Source: Zygnema cylindricum (taxonomy: Eukaryota; Streptophyta; Zygnematophyceae; Zygnematales; Zygnemataceae). From it: a stretch of DNA of 58,492 nt. The position numbers and the translations under genes are program-made. Below are positions 47,156 to 58,492 of the stretch, piece by piece (the stretch's first letter is position 1; each line of letters opens with the position of its first letter). Where the stretch lies: contig JBBHKE010001464.1 in NCBI GenBank assembly GCA_037447655.1, positions 73,980 through 132,471 of the forward strand. Reading direction: 5' to 3'. The notes beneath the pieces were generated by a model. The model searched no databases and was not told the origin of the DNA. It saw only the letters and a list, made by a program, of their open reading frames with translations.

Positions 47156-47817
47156 CTGGCACGGCGTTCCATTATGTCGTGCCAGTAAACATCGTTTCTC
47201 AATTATGATTGGCGCCACGTAGGTTATTTTTCAGATTTTTAAAATCTAGAAATATTCTTCAAACTAAAAATCTGTACATAATATTTGTACGAGCGGAGGT
47301 AGTTTATGATTCGTACAAAGATTTTGCGACAAAATTTTAATTTTGAAATTGGAAATCAAAATTTCGAAACGGAATGCGCCGCAAACATTGAAGGTCACCG
47401 GATGTCAAAAGGAGCGTGCGAGGATATTTCGGTCGACCTTCATCCAGCGTGGCGTAAGGCACATGGCCTGTACGACGTGTTCGTTTCTCATCGCCTGTTC
47501 GTGGTGGATACTTTTTTTACTTTTCACGTGTACCAATGGTACGCGACACGTGTGAATAAAGTCTCCCTGGAGAGGAGAGTTTCTTCACACTGGACGATTT
47601 GCGCGACTGCTTTGCGAATCTAAAAAAGTGAAACATCCAACGGTCGATACTTACGCCTATAATATTGGAGCCATCCGATAAACATGTTTCGTCATGTGTC
47701 GTCTGACAAAAAAAAAAGTGGTACGCATATGTACGAAATAATACGGCATCCAGCAAACAACCCAACTTTTCCTCTAATGGAAGTTAGTTCACCCTAGTGA
47801 AGATTCTCGGACGGAAA

Positions 47818-47902
47818 TGGCAGCAAAAGGTACTACATGGCAGACAAAGGTACGGCATGGCAGAAAAAATTACGGCATAGCAGCAAAAGGTACGGCATAT
47901 TA
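47818..47902. repeat. Short tandem array, GTACGGCATGGCAG type
   Basis: Four degenerate units of about 21 bp containing ATGGCAGAAAAAGGTACGGC variants. Confidence 0.75.
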
Positions 47903-48897
47903 GTAAACGAACCCCCAGTATTATTATTCGCGCCGGTATCAATTTTTGCATGGACGGTCCGTCGACGGGCGAACTGCACCGACACTTGCAAGGAATACGT
48001 ACTTTATCATTTAGTACGTAATCTTTATATACTTGTACTACGTGTTCCTCCAGTCTACTGTCCTCTGACCTTCGTACGCGAAAAAATTGGACGGACATGT
48101 TCGAAATAGGCGGTTCGCCTGTTAACCTGCCGTCAACACGATACTGGCGAGACGCCACGTGGCCAACCAAATCGAAAAAAATTGTACTTCCCAGTTCTCA
48201 CGCTTGGCGATGTCCCTCGAGCGTTGTTACTTGTTAGGATAGCGTAAGCGGCAATCAGTACGGACGATTTTTCTTTTACGGGATTGGGTGAACACTTCTG
48301 AAAACCTATTAGATCTCCTCAAACCGTACATTTTCGTACGGCATTTCCTTTGTGGGTATCCTCCTAGCAGTTTGAAATGTCCACATATCAATAATGCTCT
48401 TCCATGAACCCGTCAAGGAAGTCAATTACCGTACATTTGATAGTTCGTACGTTCTTTCTTTTGTCAGAAATACAATTCGACGATTCCTATGGTTTCGCAC
48501 TGTAGTTTGACAGCTCATGTGCAATCGAACAGTTCTATGTGCTGTCTAACCAAGGGTGACAGTTTCAGCGCAAGCGACAAACTTCCTGTAAGTGTTTGAA
48601 GTTGCCCATAACATATTTTTGCGAATGGTCGCCAAATATCTGCGATCGTCAGATCGAGAAGATGTCAGATTAACAACTAACTATGCCGGCGACTTTAACT
48701 TCTAAACTGTAAACCCTTCCATATATTTTTTTAAAAAGAACCGACGCTCCGACATGAACTCTGAACCCTGCCAACTTTATTCTTCATCTTTCAACCATTT
48801 TTTGAACTGAAAACTGCAGAATACGTCCTGCTGCTGCTAGTTTTACAATCATACATTCTCTTTTTTTCATTTTGCCGTTTTACAATCCTTTTTTTTT

Positions 48898-48902
48898 TCT
48901 TC

Positions 48903-48940
<38 letters not shown>
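48898..48940. repeat. (TTTC)n microsatellite
   Basis: Ten or so TTTC units, ending about 55 bp upstream of the SLC4-like gene ATG, in the presumed 5' UTR or core promoter. Confidence 0.95.
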
Positions 48941-48993
48941 CTTTTCTTTCTTTCCTTCTTCATTTCTTCCTTACTTTCTTAAAATAAGTTATT

Positions 48994-51900
48994 ATGATGT
49001 CAGCAGAATCTGATTCCAGAGTTTGTAAAACTTCATCTCCTATCCTCCTTTCGGATGAGAATACCTCTACTTCTGATCTACCATTGTCACATTCTATTTG
49101 TAGTATTTATAGCTGCAAATGGCTATTTTTTGATGCAAGTAATGATTTTAAACAAACTTGGTTCGATTTGCGAAAACAATGGGATATCACAAATAGTGTG
49201 GTTTTTCTAGCTTCAATTTTAGGGTTAAGCTCTAGTATTCTTGCCCTAATAATGGGGATTCAACTGGAAACAATATCAGAATCAAAAATCGGTGCAACAG
49301 AAACACTATTTGCGACTTTTATCGGCGGTTCGATTTTTGCAATTTTTGGATCTTTACCAACTTGTATTGTTGGTGTTAACGGAATTTCTACAATTTTTAT
49401 AACGGCCGTACAAATAACCGCTAATAAAATGCAAGTAGATTTTCTACCATTTATGGCGTGGATAGGAATTTGGACTTTTGTTATTTTGACAATCGCGTCA
49501 GCCGGAAACTTTATGCGAGTTTTACAACCGAGAATCCAAAGATTTGGATGGGAAATTCAAAAAATCCTTGTTTTTTTGGCTTTAGGATTAGATTCCATAT
49601 TATTATTAAATCATGTTATGGATAATTTTCCATTAACAACTGGAATGGTTGCTCTTTGGTTAGCCACTATGACTCTTATTACCGGAGTTTTTCTCTATTT
49701 TTGCGACGTTTGGAGTATTTTTACCCCTTCAGTGACTATTTTTATCTCAAGAAATTGTTTTTTTATCTCATGTTTTTTATTCACAGGTAAGATTATGGAA
49801 AAGCCACAATTCACAACAATACGTGTGGACTATTTTTTTTCGTTTTAGGTGCTGAATTTTGGGACTTTAAGCATAAAATAGTAAATAAGGATCTTGACAT
49901 AATTGTGGATATCATTTTTTAAATGGAAGTAAAAACTTAAGAACAATAATTGTCCCTGTATACCCTTTTTTTTTACTAACCAAAATTGATGTGGATTTTA
50001 CTAGTTCCTATCTATACATTTTCTTTCACCGACTAATTATGATGAACAAACCAGCTTATACAGATTGATTTGGAAATAACATTATAGAATTTTATGTTCT
50101 ATCCCATCTTTTTCATATATCACAAAACATAGTTTGTCCTTTCCCAACCCAAAAGTCTACATAAGACCTTCAAACTTAATTGATTTCCAAAAAAAAACAA
50201 GCCCAAATGACAGTATTCACAAAAAACTAAGACAAAAATAAAAACAAAACAAAATCAAGTTCAAAGTACACTGCATAGTATATGAGACTTGTACTGGTCC
50301 AGCTTTGCAGGGAGTCCCATTTTTCCTCCCTCCTTCCCTCTCCCCCCCTGTGGCTCGTCTGGAAATTCCCTCTCCGGGACGACATACGGACGACATGACG
50401 CGACTCGGAAAGTTTGTGGAGGTGCATTTATTGCCCGGTTGGGCGGCAGTTTTGTCGTTTCTACCGGCCACGGGATTGGCCAGTTTGTTGATTCTCACAC
50501 ATGCGACTAATAGCGCTCTCACACAGGTTAGTGTCGGTTTTGATTTTCTTTTCTTCTTTCTTTTTTATTTTTCCTTTCTTCTTTTCTTTTCTTCTTTTCT
50601 TTATCATTTCTTTATTTGTTTTATTTGTTTTTCTTTCTTTTCTAGGAAGAAATATGAGTATACTGAGATTTATCAGTGTTTTGGGATTTGAGTGTTTTGA
50701 CATTTGTATGTTTTAAAATTTATGTGTTTGAGTCAATTATGTTGCAAATTGGGTATCGGAGGTTTACTATAATTGCTGCCATGGTTTTTGTCAGTTTATT
50801 TTCATATACATGAGTAGTTTTCACTTTCAGAACTTTTCATTTGTGTAACTTTTCAGTTTTAACTTGGGGATAAGTTAAAAAAACTGTGAATGAAACTGTG
50901 AATGAATAATTAGTATTATGATCCCAAATCTGAAGTTTTGTAATTAGAGTTTGGATACAGATGGTATACAGTAAGGATTGGAGATCTTACTTCAGAAATT
51001 GGGCATTGGACAAATCATTCTAATTTAAAATAGTATCTCATTAATTATTTGCTTAAAACTTTAGTTCTAACTTGTCGAAACATAATGTTTTTAATCTATC
51101 GGGCATTGGACAATGGATTAAAATGTCAAGCCATATCTTATGAATAATTTGCTTTCGAAACACACTATTTTAACCCAGGAAGCGGGAAAATGTCACATCT
51201 CTAATCATCACATCTATAATAATAATCTGCTTCAATCTTGATTTTATCTCCTCAAAGCATAATACTTCTTTCAAAAGGAAGCTGAAAAATGTCACTTCTC
51301 TAATCATATCTTATTAATAATTTGTTTAAATCCTGATTTTACATTTTCAAAACATAATACTTTTTTCCGCAGGAAACGGGAAACCGTCGCGTCCCCTGGA
51401 ATCGAGGCAGTTGGGATTTACTACCCCTGGCCTTTCTTTCTTTATTCAATGGGCTTTTGGGACTGCCTTTTGTATGTAGTTTGTCCGATTCGGTGAGTTT
51501 TTTAATCAAACTCTCTCTCTAGGAAAACCTCAAAATACGATTCTAAAATTCGATTCCAAACTTGGAATGTTTTTTTCTCTTTCTCCCCCTCTTCCACACC
51601 TTCTCCTCCATCCGTCCATCCCCCCATCCCCCTCTACCTCGCTTTTTTCTCTTCTCCTCCAACTAATATTAAATTAAATAGTAAATCTTGTAAATAAAAT
51701 TTTGAAACAAAAATGGAAATTTAAATATAAGACATTCGTTCATTGTACGAGTGGGAAATTTTATGTATATTTTTTTGGCTTTACAAAATTTATCCAATTT
51801 ATAAAAAAATATCAAGAAAAAAATTGTAAATCTAAATATAAGAATCTAATACATTCTTTCATTGTACAAATGGGGAAAAAAAAATGGGAAAAGTTTGCAG

Positions 51901-54900
51901 AGTGTTTGGCATTATACAATGTTGGCGAATTCGCAAATTTCGAATCCCGAAGAAGATCGTCAAAAAAAGAGAGAGGAGGGAGGAGGGGAGAGAGAGAGGA
52001 GAGAGGCGGGTATTTGTTTCGGAAGATCTTCATCCCTACTGGCTTCTTTAATACCTGGAGTTCTTCTTTTACCTGGTGCATTAAAACTCCCAAGTTTAGT
52101 TCCCCAAGGAGTTCTCATTGGTCTCCTCTTACTGGTAAATTCACCACTTTTTGATATATATATATATAATTTTTGTAGGATTGTTTATAAGGTTTTTGTC
52201 GTTAATGTTTGTAAAGCAATCAAACAATATCATCATTAGCTCCTCTTTTTTTTTTTTTTAAATGTTTGACATGATTCTCATGTAATAAAATGTACAATTT
52301 GACATTATAGAAAAACATGTACATTTCTACGTAAACACCAAAATCCTTTAATGATCATGGCAGTAAAATACATTACACATACATTTATCCATACATAAAT
52401 TCTTTGATGAAAAAAAATCGATACTCGTACACATAAACAATTGTACATACAATGAAAATGTTTTTTTCCCTTTGTCTCCCACCACAGGTTGCATTTCGCT
52501 CTTTGGAAAATATCGATTTTTTTCAACATCTTCGATATTTAATTTCTTCCAAAAACAAGCTTTCTTCCAATGACACTCATAAATCCCTGTCTCGAAAACA
52601 TGTTTTAACATATATTGTGGTACAATTCACCTTTTCCCTTCTCCTACTCGGTTTACTTTTAACCCCCGGAGGTCCACTTTTCCCTCTCTTCCTCCTCCTC
52701 CTCTCATTTCTTGGTCCTTGGGCTCTCAAGAATTTTCTCCCTCCAGAGTCTCTCTCATTTCTCAATAGAAAAATCCCTTTCTTTTTCTCCCTTCCTGCAA
52801 TAGAAGAAGAGAATACCACCGACTCTCCCACCACTTTAGGGAATTCTGTTTCATGGCCAGAAACTTCTTCTACCGAACTTTTATCAGAAATAGAAAAGAA
52901 AAAAGGTAGAGATAAACAAAAAGATGAAGAAAAAGATAAATTTCCGCGGAAAATTTCACGAAGTGAAAAACGACGTCTCCGAGGATTGGCTTTAAGTCGT
53001 TTAGATTTACAAAGTTTCGAAAATTTTGAAGGATCTTCTAACTCGGAGCATCCGAAATTTTCTGACATATCAGTCGCTAATGTAAAAGCAGATTGTACAA
53101 GTAACAATTCTTCAAAAACTGTTCTTATTCCAATGTTGTCAAAGAAACCCAAGATTCTTCAAAAAAGTCAATCTCATGTTGAAATAGAGATTTTTGAAAA
53201 TCCCTCAGAAGAAGTTCAGTCCAGTAACAGTTCTGAAAAGAAGAGCAAAAAATTTCCACCTGTTTTTACAGAACCTGAAATGGAAAAAGATATAGAAAAA
53301 AGGGACAAAAAACAAAAAAGCCTCGACGTTCCTATACCTTCATCTTCTATTCAAATGTACAACAATTTTCTTTTCGATGGAGAAGATAATATCCAACCCT
53401 CTTCTCCTTCTTCTTCGTCTATCTCTCCTTCTCCTTCTACTTCTTCTTTTTCGTCTTTTTCATTCAAACCGGATCTCGATCGGGCTTCTTCTTCACAGGC
53501 TTCTCCTGTTTTTTCTGAAAAACAAAAAAGGAACGCTGTCGCATTTAACGTTGCCTCTACTTCCACAAATATTTTTGAATTCCCAGAAAAAAAAACCCAA
53601 AAAGAAGAAATTGGAAATTTTTTACATAGAGAGCTTTCGTTAAGCCGAAAACCGACTTCGTCTGACTTGCAAAAAGTACAGGAAGTACAGGAAGTACAAT
53701 CGTTTTTTACGAATTCTCCAACTATTTCACCGACCAAAAACAATCTCTCAGATGCTCAATCTTTTTCTGCGAGTCTTTATCCACCACCTCCTCCCTCTTC
53801 TTTCCAAAAAAGAGGCTCAAAAGAGTATGCTTTTCTCGAGGAAAGAGACGAAAGAATCGAAAATTCTCGGATAATTTCTACTCAGAAAGTCGAAGATCGA
53901 TTTCCTTCTTTGTTTACGACGGTCGAAAATCCAATTCCTTCTTTAGTTAAGAAAGAATCTGAAGTAAGTGGAAAATTAAATCAAACTGTGGAACAGATGG
54001 TTAGAAATGAAAGATCTGGTTCGCTTTTGAACCAAAAAAATATTTTTTCCTTCAAAAAAATTAAGCAACAATTTTTTCCACTAGTTTTGGGCGATCCAAA
54101 TCTCGAAATAGATGGACAAGGGGAAAAACATGCGAAAAAATGTACGGATTTTGAAACAGATGATCAACTAGGGGAAACATATGTGGAAAAAAGTACGGAA
54201 GAAAATTGTTCTAAGTCTCAGGTCCTTAGCGATAAGTCATTTGTTATAAATCATGGACAAGAAAAACCAGTGGCAGGAATAAGTGGTACAAATACAGTTT
54301 ACAATCGTAGAAATACGGATAAACCATTTTTGACGTTTTTGGGTTCAGAACAGGCAGTTAATACAGACCAATTTAGTTCAAATTCGAGCGAAGAAAGAGA
54401 TTTTTTCGAAGGAACAATCAAACAAAAAACATTCCCTCCAGTTATAAAAGATCCGGTTCCTGGAATAAGAGAAACTTTATCAAAAACCATTACAAAGAAA
54501 ACAGAGGAGCATAACTCTTTCGAAAATCAAATTTATAATGGCAAATTTTCGATTCTAAATCCAAAAGACGAGGAAAAAGAAGACGACGAAAAAAATGTGA
54601 AAATCGGTGACTCAAATTCGGATTTAAGGCAAGAATGTTCAACTAAACCTTTTTCAAAACCGGAATTCTTAGAACAAATTGTCGGAGGTGAAAGACTTAG
54701 TGAAGTCTTAAACAAAGAAATTGATATTTTGGACAAAAACAGTAAAGAAAAGGATTTCCTCGTCCGAGGTGAACGATTTGTTGGAGTAATAAATAGACAA
54801 CTCGATATTTTTGATAAAAACAGTAAACAAAAAAATTCCTCAAGAGATCGATATTCCGAAATGGCTGTAGTGGAGAATCCTCTGGTTTCAAATACCAGAA

Positions 54901-56378
54901 AAAACCTTTTTGAAACTCAAATTTCCAGTAACGAATCCTTATTTGTTAATCAACTAGAAAAGGACATGGTCGAGGGGAATAGCAGTACAAACACAGTTTT
55001 TTCGAAGGAGATAATTAGACAAAAATGTTTTCCGAAAGACCAAAGAAGAGACCAAAAAGAGGGTATTTTGAATAGAAGAGAGGAATTTCTGTTAAAAGTT
55101 TCAAAGGAGGGAGAGAAATTTAGTAACCGAGGAACAGTAGGAGATTCGGAAAAAGACAAACTCCTGTCAAGAGAAGGTACTTATCATCCAATCATAAGTC
55201 TCAGCTTCCCTCCCGAAATTAGAAAAAACAACGAAGATAATTTGACTTTGGAGAACTCAAATTATAGATCATTTTTTTTTCTGAAAAATGAAATTGGAAA
55301 CCAGACTCCAATTAAAGAAATAGGACATGGAATTGGAGGGAATAAAATGGGAGGGAATAAAATAGGAGGAAATGAAATAGGAGGGATAGGAAAAGGAGAG
55401 AATGAAATAGGAGAGAGAGGAAAACTTTCACAAAATTGCCAATTTCCGTTTCCAAACCTTCCAGATTCGTCTTTTTCGAAAGAAACAAAACCCCAATTTG
55501 TAGAAAAAGCCGGAAAAGATGATAAAACATACGTGACAGTAGCTTCAGGAATGTCAAAAGGAGACAATAGGGGTTTAAAACCTGTGCTCGGTTCCTCTCA
55601 GGAAAACTCTGGAATGAAAAATATTGACTCAGAGGAAACAAAATTAAACATGGGAGTCCTTTATAGAAATACCTTAAACCCACACCAATCAAGGAGTCCT
55701 TCAAGAGTCCCATATAGAGAAATCCCAAATTCTCACCAATCATTAAGTCCTTCAAAAACCCCACATATAAACATTTCTAGTCCACAACAATTAGGGAGTC
55801 CCTCAAAAACCCCAAAAAAAAATGTTTCAAATGCACGCCAATTAGGGAGTCCCGCGAAAACCCCAAACATAAACGATTTATATTCACACAAATTACAGAG
55901 TCCTACAAAGACAAGTCCCTCGAAAACTCCGAATACAAAAGTCCCATATCCACAAATAAATTGTATTCCACGTAAAGGTTCGACAACAGCCCCGGGGCCC
56001 GGGTTAAAGGTCCTTATTCATCGGCCTGGTTCCAACAGTCCGACAGAGATACCGAAGGAAGAAACAGACGAGCGCCTCAAAACCACACCATACCTTAAAA
56101 TCGGCTGGCATTATAATTCCTCGACGGAATCGATCTTTACTTTTTGGTTCAAGATGTTCCCCATCTCCGCGCAAGGAATAAAGAGTCTATCTCCTCGCTT
56201 CGCTTCCCTCTTCCTCTTCTTCTCTTCTTCCTCTTTCCCCTTTACTCCCCTCTTCCTCTTCTATACCCTCCTCTTCTCCCTCTCTCTCTTACACTCCTCT
56301 TCCCTCCCCACTAATCCTAATGGTCAGTCTTATGGGATGTGCACTTCTGTACTAACAAACAATAAGGAACTAATTTGA
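48994..56378 (+). CDS. SLC4/BOR-like anion transporter with giant C-terminal tail (5 exons, about 1753 aa)
   Basis: Exons 48994-49786, 50303-50526, 51373-51492, 51901-52134 and 52488-56378. The exon 2 acceptor at 50303 keeps phase; the next AG at 50309-50310 does not. The membrane part, to about residue 570, follows the SLC4/boron-transporter order: several helices in exon 1 with FATFIGGSIFAIFGSLPTC and VGVNGISTIF near the substrate-site loop, LLPGWAAVLSFLPATGLASL in exon 2, WDLLPLAFLSLFNGLLGLPF in exon 3, SLLASLIPGVLLLPGALKLP in exon 4, and VLTYIVVQFTFSLLLLG at the start of exon 5. Members exchange bicarbonate, chloride or borate; the substrate here is undetermined. Exon 5 then stays open for about 1,180 disordered, Ser/Lys/Glu-rich residues. 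Plant BOR tails are far shorter. It is clearly more divergent than canonical plant BOR. Confidence 0.82.
51079..51372 (+). repeat. Tandem repeat in SLC4-like intron 2 with acceptor echoes
   Basis: Two degenerate copies, with periods of 99 and 95 bp, precede the true exon 3 start at 51373. Each reproduces an AG followed by GAAGCGGGAAAATG (51179) or GAAGCTGAAAAATG (51278), resembling the exon start GAAACGGGAAACCG. Confidence 0.82.
54686..54840 (+). repeat. Coding duplication in transporter tail
   Basis: Two in-frame copies of about 26 residues in exon 5, GERLSEVLNKEIDILDKNSK and GERFVGVINRQLDIFDKNSK, directly adjacent. Confidence 0.85.
55330..55425 (+). repeat. GGN(K/E)(M/I) coding repeat
   Basis: A tandem run of five- to seven-residue Gly/Asn/Ile units (GGNKMGGNKIGGNEIGG) in the transporter tail, encoded by repeats of GGAGGGAATAAAAT type. 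Confidence 0.9.
55660..55960 (+). repeat. SP/TP-rich coding repeat, about 20 residues per unit
   Basis: Five or six degenerate units such as HQSLSPSKTPHINI, QQLGSPSKTPKKNV and RQLGSPAKTPNIND. Each carries SPS/A-K-T-P, so the array would present many proline-directed kinase sites. Phosphorylation is inference. Confidence 0.88.
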
Positions 56379-57305
56379 CAAAAAAATCCAAAATTTCTTA
56401 AAAAAAAAAAACTCGAAACCCTAAAAAAAACAAAAACAGACCTACAAGCACCCAGCTTTATAACAAAACAAAACTTGAAACTCCAAAAGAAAACACAAAG
56501 TAAAAACAAAATATAATTTGAAACTCCAATAGAAAAACACTAACAAAACAAAACAAAACAAATTTTGAAACTCCAAAAGAAAACACAATAAGAAAAAATA
56601 AAACTCAGAACTCCAAAAACATATCACCCACTGAACAATAAGATGCACTAATTTATCAAATCCAAGACAACCAAAAAGAATATAAGAAAAAAGAGCGAAG
56701 AAAATTGAATATATGAACAGATACTGCGAAATAATCACTGATGCTTTTCTCCCCTTCTTTGTCCTTTTCTGTCTTTTTGTCTTTTTTCTGGCCTGTTAAA
56801 GGGCACTTGGCGAGATTAAAATTGCTGCCCATAACTTTTACAAAAAGCTTCTGAAAAGTCAAACCTCTGGGTCAACAAATTCCTTCAGCTTTTTTCCAAA
56901 TTTTTTCTTTATATCTCTTTAAATTCCTTCAAATTTCTTCAAGATCCAGCCTACTTATGGAATAAATACCGAAGGAAACTATCGAAAACTCTTAAAATAT
57001 AGCACTTCTATCAAAAAATAGACTTGTAATACTTTTACAGTATTGATGTTAAACGGAACAAGGAGACGCTAATTGTCAAAAGCACAACTTTTTTTCAACT
57101 TTTTTCAGTTTTTTTTCAACTTTCTTTCAACTATTTTCCAATTCACATAGAAATTACTGAGTATTCACATTTGAGTTCCTTCTTTTGCTTTTGTTTTGCA
57201 AAGAAAAGGCGAAAAATAGAAAGGAATTCCAAAAAAACCCTTTAAAACCTTTAAAAAACCTAAAAAAACATTAAAAAACCTTAAAAAAAACTTTTAAAAC
57301 CCTTT
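56379..57305. other. Convergent intergenic region
   Basis: Between the transporter stop and the minus-strand terminal exon. From 56440 to 56620 there are repeats of AAACTCCAAAAGAAAACACA type. Near 57240-57300 are runs of AAAACCTTTAAAAAACC. No exon seen. Confidence 0.55.
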
Positions 57306-57411
57306 TTATGGTCCTCCAAGGATAGCATTTTCTAAGTCTTGTCGACTTAAAGCGTAACTAAATTTTCTTTCTACGTCTCTCGGTAGGCTTCCGGGACCAC
57401 TTTTTAAATAC
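57306..57411 (-). CDS. Terminal exon of a gene extending past the right edge
   Basis: On the minus strand an acceptor (TTTTGACAG) is followed by one base completing a codon and then 34 residues, YLKSGPGSLPRDVERKFSY to LSRQDLENAILGGP, before TAA at 57306-57308. The sequence is balanced in composition and unlike the low-complexity surroundings, which supports a real exon. I do not recognise the family. The preceding exon is not visible up to 58492, so the intron would exceed 1 kb. Confidence 0.6.
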
Positions 57412-58492
57412 CTGTCAAAAAAAAACAACAAAAAAAGAAGTTTCTATCATTTAGTTCAACATCTCTTTAAGACTTTTTTGTACATGTACTTGGTCTAAAA
57501 AAAGTTAATGTACATTTAATAAAAAATGTAGTTTTAGGGCAGATTTTTCGGTAAAAATGTTGTTTTACATGAACTGTCCTTTTGTTTAGAATATCGGGGA
57601 GAGAGAGAAGGAGAAGAAGAGGGAGAAGAAGAGGGAGACGGCAAGGGAGAGTGGGAGAGAGGAAGAGGAGGAGGTTGTTTGACACGATTATAATTTGTAT
57701 CCCCTTATGAAAAATAACATATTTTTTTTATATGGTTACAATTTAATATGATTATAATTTGTATCCAATTGTTCAATATAACCAAATTATTTAATATAAT
57801 TATAAATGGTTGATATGATTATAATTTGGTATCCTTTTGTTAAGAATAACCGAACATTTTTTGATATGATTGTAGTTGGCTTATTTGATTGCAAATTTAT
57901 TTCATTGGTGATTCTTTCTTTAAAATAACAATTTTTAATCCAATTATAAATGTTTGAAAGAATTTTAGTTTGGTATCCTCTAATCAAAATAACCAAAAAA
58001 TGTTTAATATGATTATGATTTGAATCCCTTCGTGTAAAATAACCTAAAACTAATATGGTTTAAATTAATATGCTTGTAATTTGAAATGCTTGTAATCCAA
58101 TCGAATTAAGGCCTTTTCCTATGGATTTTTTTTGCTATTTTTTTACATGATTGATCAAAAACAGTTAGAAATAGGTTTTCTCTCAGAAATTCTGTAGTAT
58201 TTGTGAATAAAAACCACAATGAAATTGTTAATCGCAACTTAAATTTTAAACTACGTACAATTTTCTTCTAAAATTTAACAAATTTAATCACAGTAAAAAA
58301 TAAACGTAAATGCATTTTAATTTTCCTTCTATATACAGAACAAAATAGCCGATTTAACCACATTATGACTCTCTCAAATTCTTCCAAAACTCATAAAAGC
58401 AACAAGAATTTTTCTTTTTCTTTTGCATACCAAAAAAAAATTTGAAACACAATTCTCGCATGAAACCAGAAACTCTCAAAATTAAATATATT
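57412..58492. other. Probable intron with repeats, no exon seen
   Basis: A GA tract at about 57595-57675 is followed at 57685-58095 by degenerate copies of an AATATGATTATAATTTGTATCC unit. The rest is AT-rich and without a supportable exon. Confidence 0.5.

Larger units (their letters stand above)
44996..48993. other. Divergent intergenic region, repeat-rich
   Basis: Separates the divergent CH-domain and SLC4-like genes, so both promoters lie here. Contents are the MITE at 46935-47155, many GTACGG words, a short tandem array of GGTACGGCATGGCAG type at 47818-47902, and a (TTTC)n run at 48898-48940. I see no supportable gene. Confidence 0.6.

Noticed and set aside
50289-50510. Alternative reading frame across transporter exon 2
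   Set aside because: It ends in a stop and loses the transmembrane pattern; the frame beginning at the acceptor at 50303 matches the SLC4 layout.
52577-53743. Minus-strand frames of 191 and 130 residues opposite the transporter exon
   Set aside because: They are antisense shadows of a well-supported plus-strand coding exon.

Overview
The window is AT-rich nuclear DNA from a green eukaryote. Two of its five assembled genes encode plastid-targeted proteins (a CLPP3-type Clp protease subunit and a small twin-cysteine-motif protein). All five carry several GT-AG introns with long, repeat-filled interiors. A streptophyte, either a charophyte-grade alga or a non-seed plant, fits best; I cannot name the species. 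Most real exons are shorter than any open frame a simple scan would highlight. I built the gene models by matching splice donors and acceptors to reading phase and family similarity.

Layout. 1-1988: purine-rich low complexity and non-autonomous transposons. 1989-5219: a structurally complete hAT transposon with an uninterrupted 650-residue transposase, an 18-bp terminal inverted repeat and a perfect 8-bp target duplication. 5228-5963: tandem repeats and a (TA)n tract. 6023-8913 (+): four-exon gene for a plastid protein with two CX3CX3C motifs. 11188-16872 (-): five-exon CLPP3 gene. 16958-19803: nested non-autonomous elements lying directly upstream of CLPP3. 20509-25640: an RT/endonuclease non-LTR retrotransposon with one stop and one frameshift, plus a shorter remnant. 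28385-31521 (-): six-exon RRM protein of the nuclear-speckle RNA-binding type. 31522-37571: repeat-rich intergenic DNA with several inverted-repeat elements. 37572-44658 (-): nine-exon calponin-homology-domain protein with a long disordered tail. 44659-48993: repeat-rich intergenic DNA. 48994-56378 (+): five-exon SLC4/BOR-like anion transporter with an exceptional C-terminal extension of about 1,180 residues. 57306-57411 (-): last exon of a gene that starts beyond the right edge.

The genes share no pathway and look like ordinary neighbours. What unites them is intron structure. Introns in at least four genes contain degenerate tandem copies of sequence that straddles their own exon borders, including splice-site echoes. 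In two genes a very short exon is flanked upstream by a GA tract and downstream by a CT tract in the sense orientation. These patterns, the intact hAT element and the transporter tail are the observations I would follow first.
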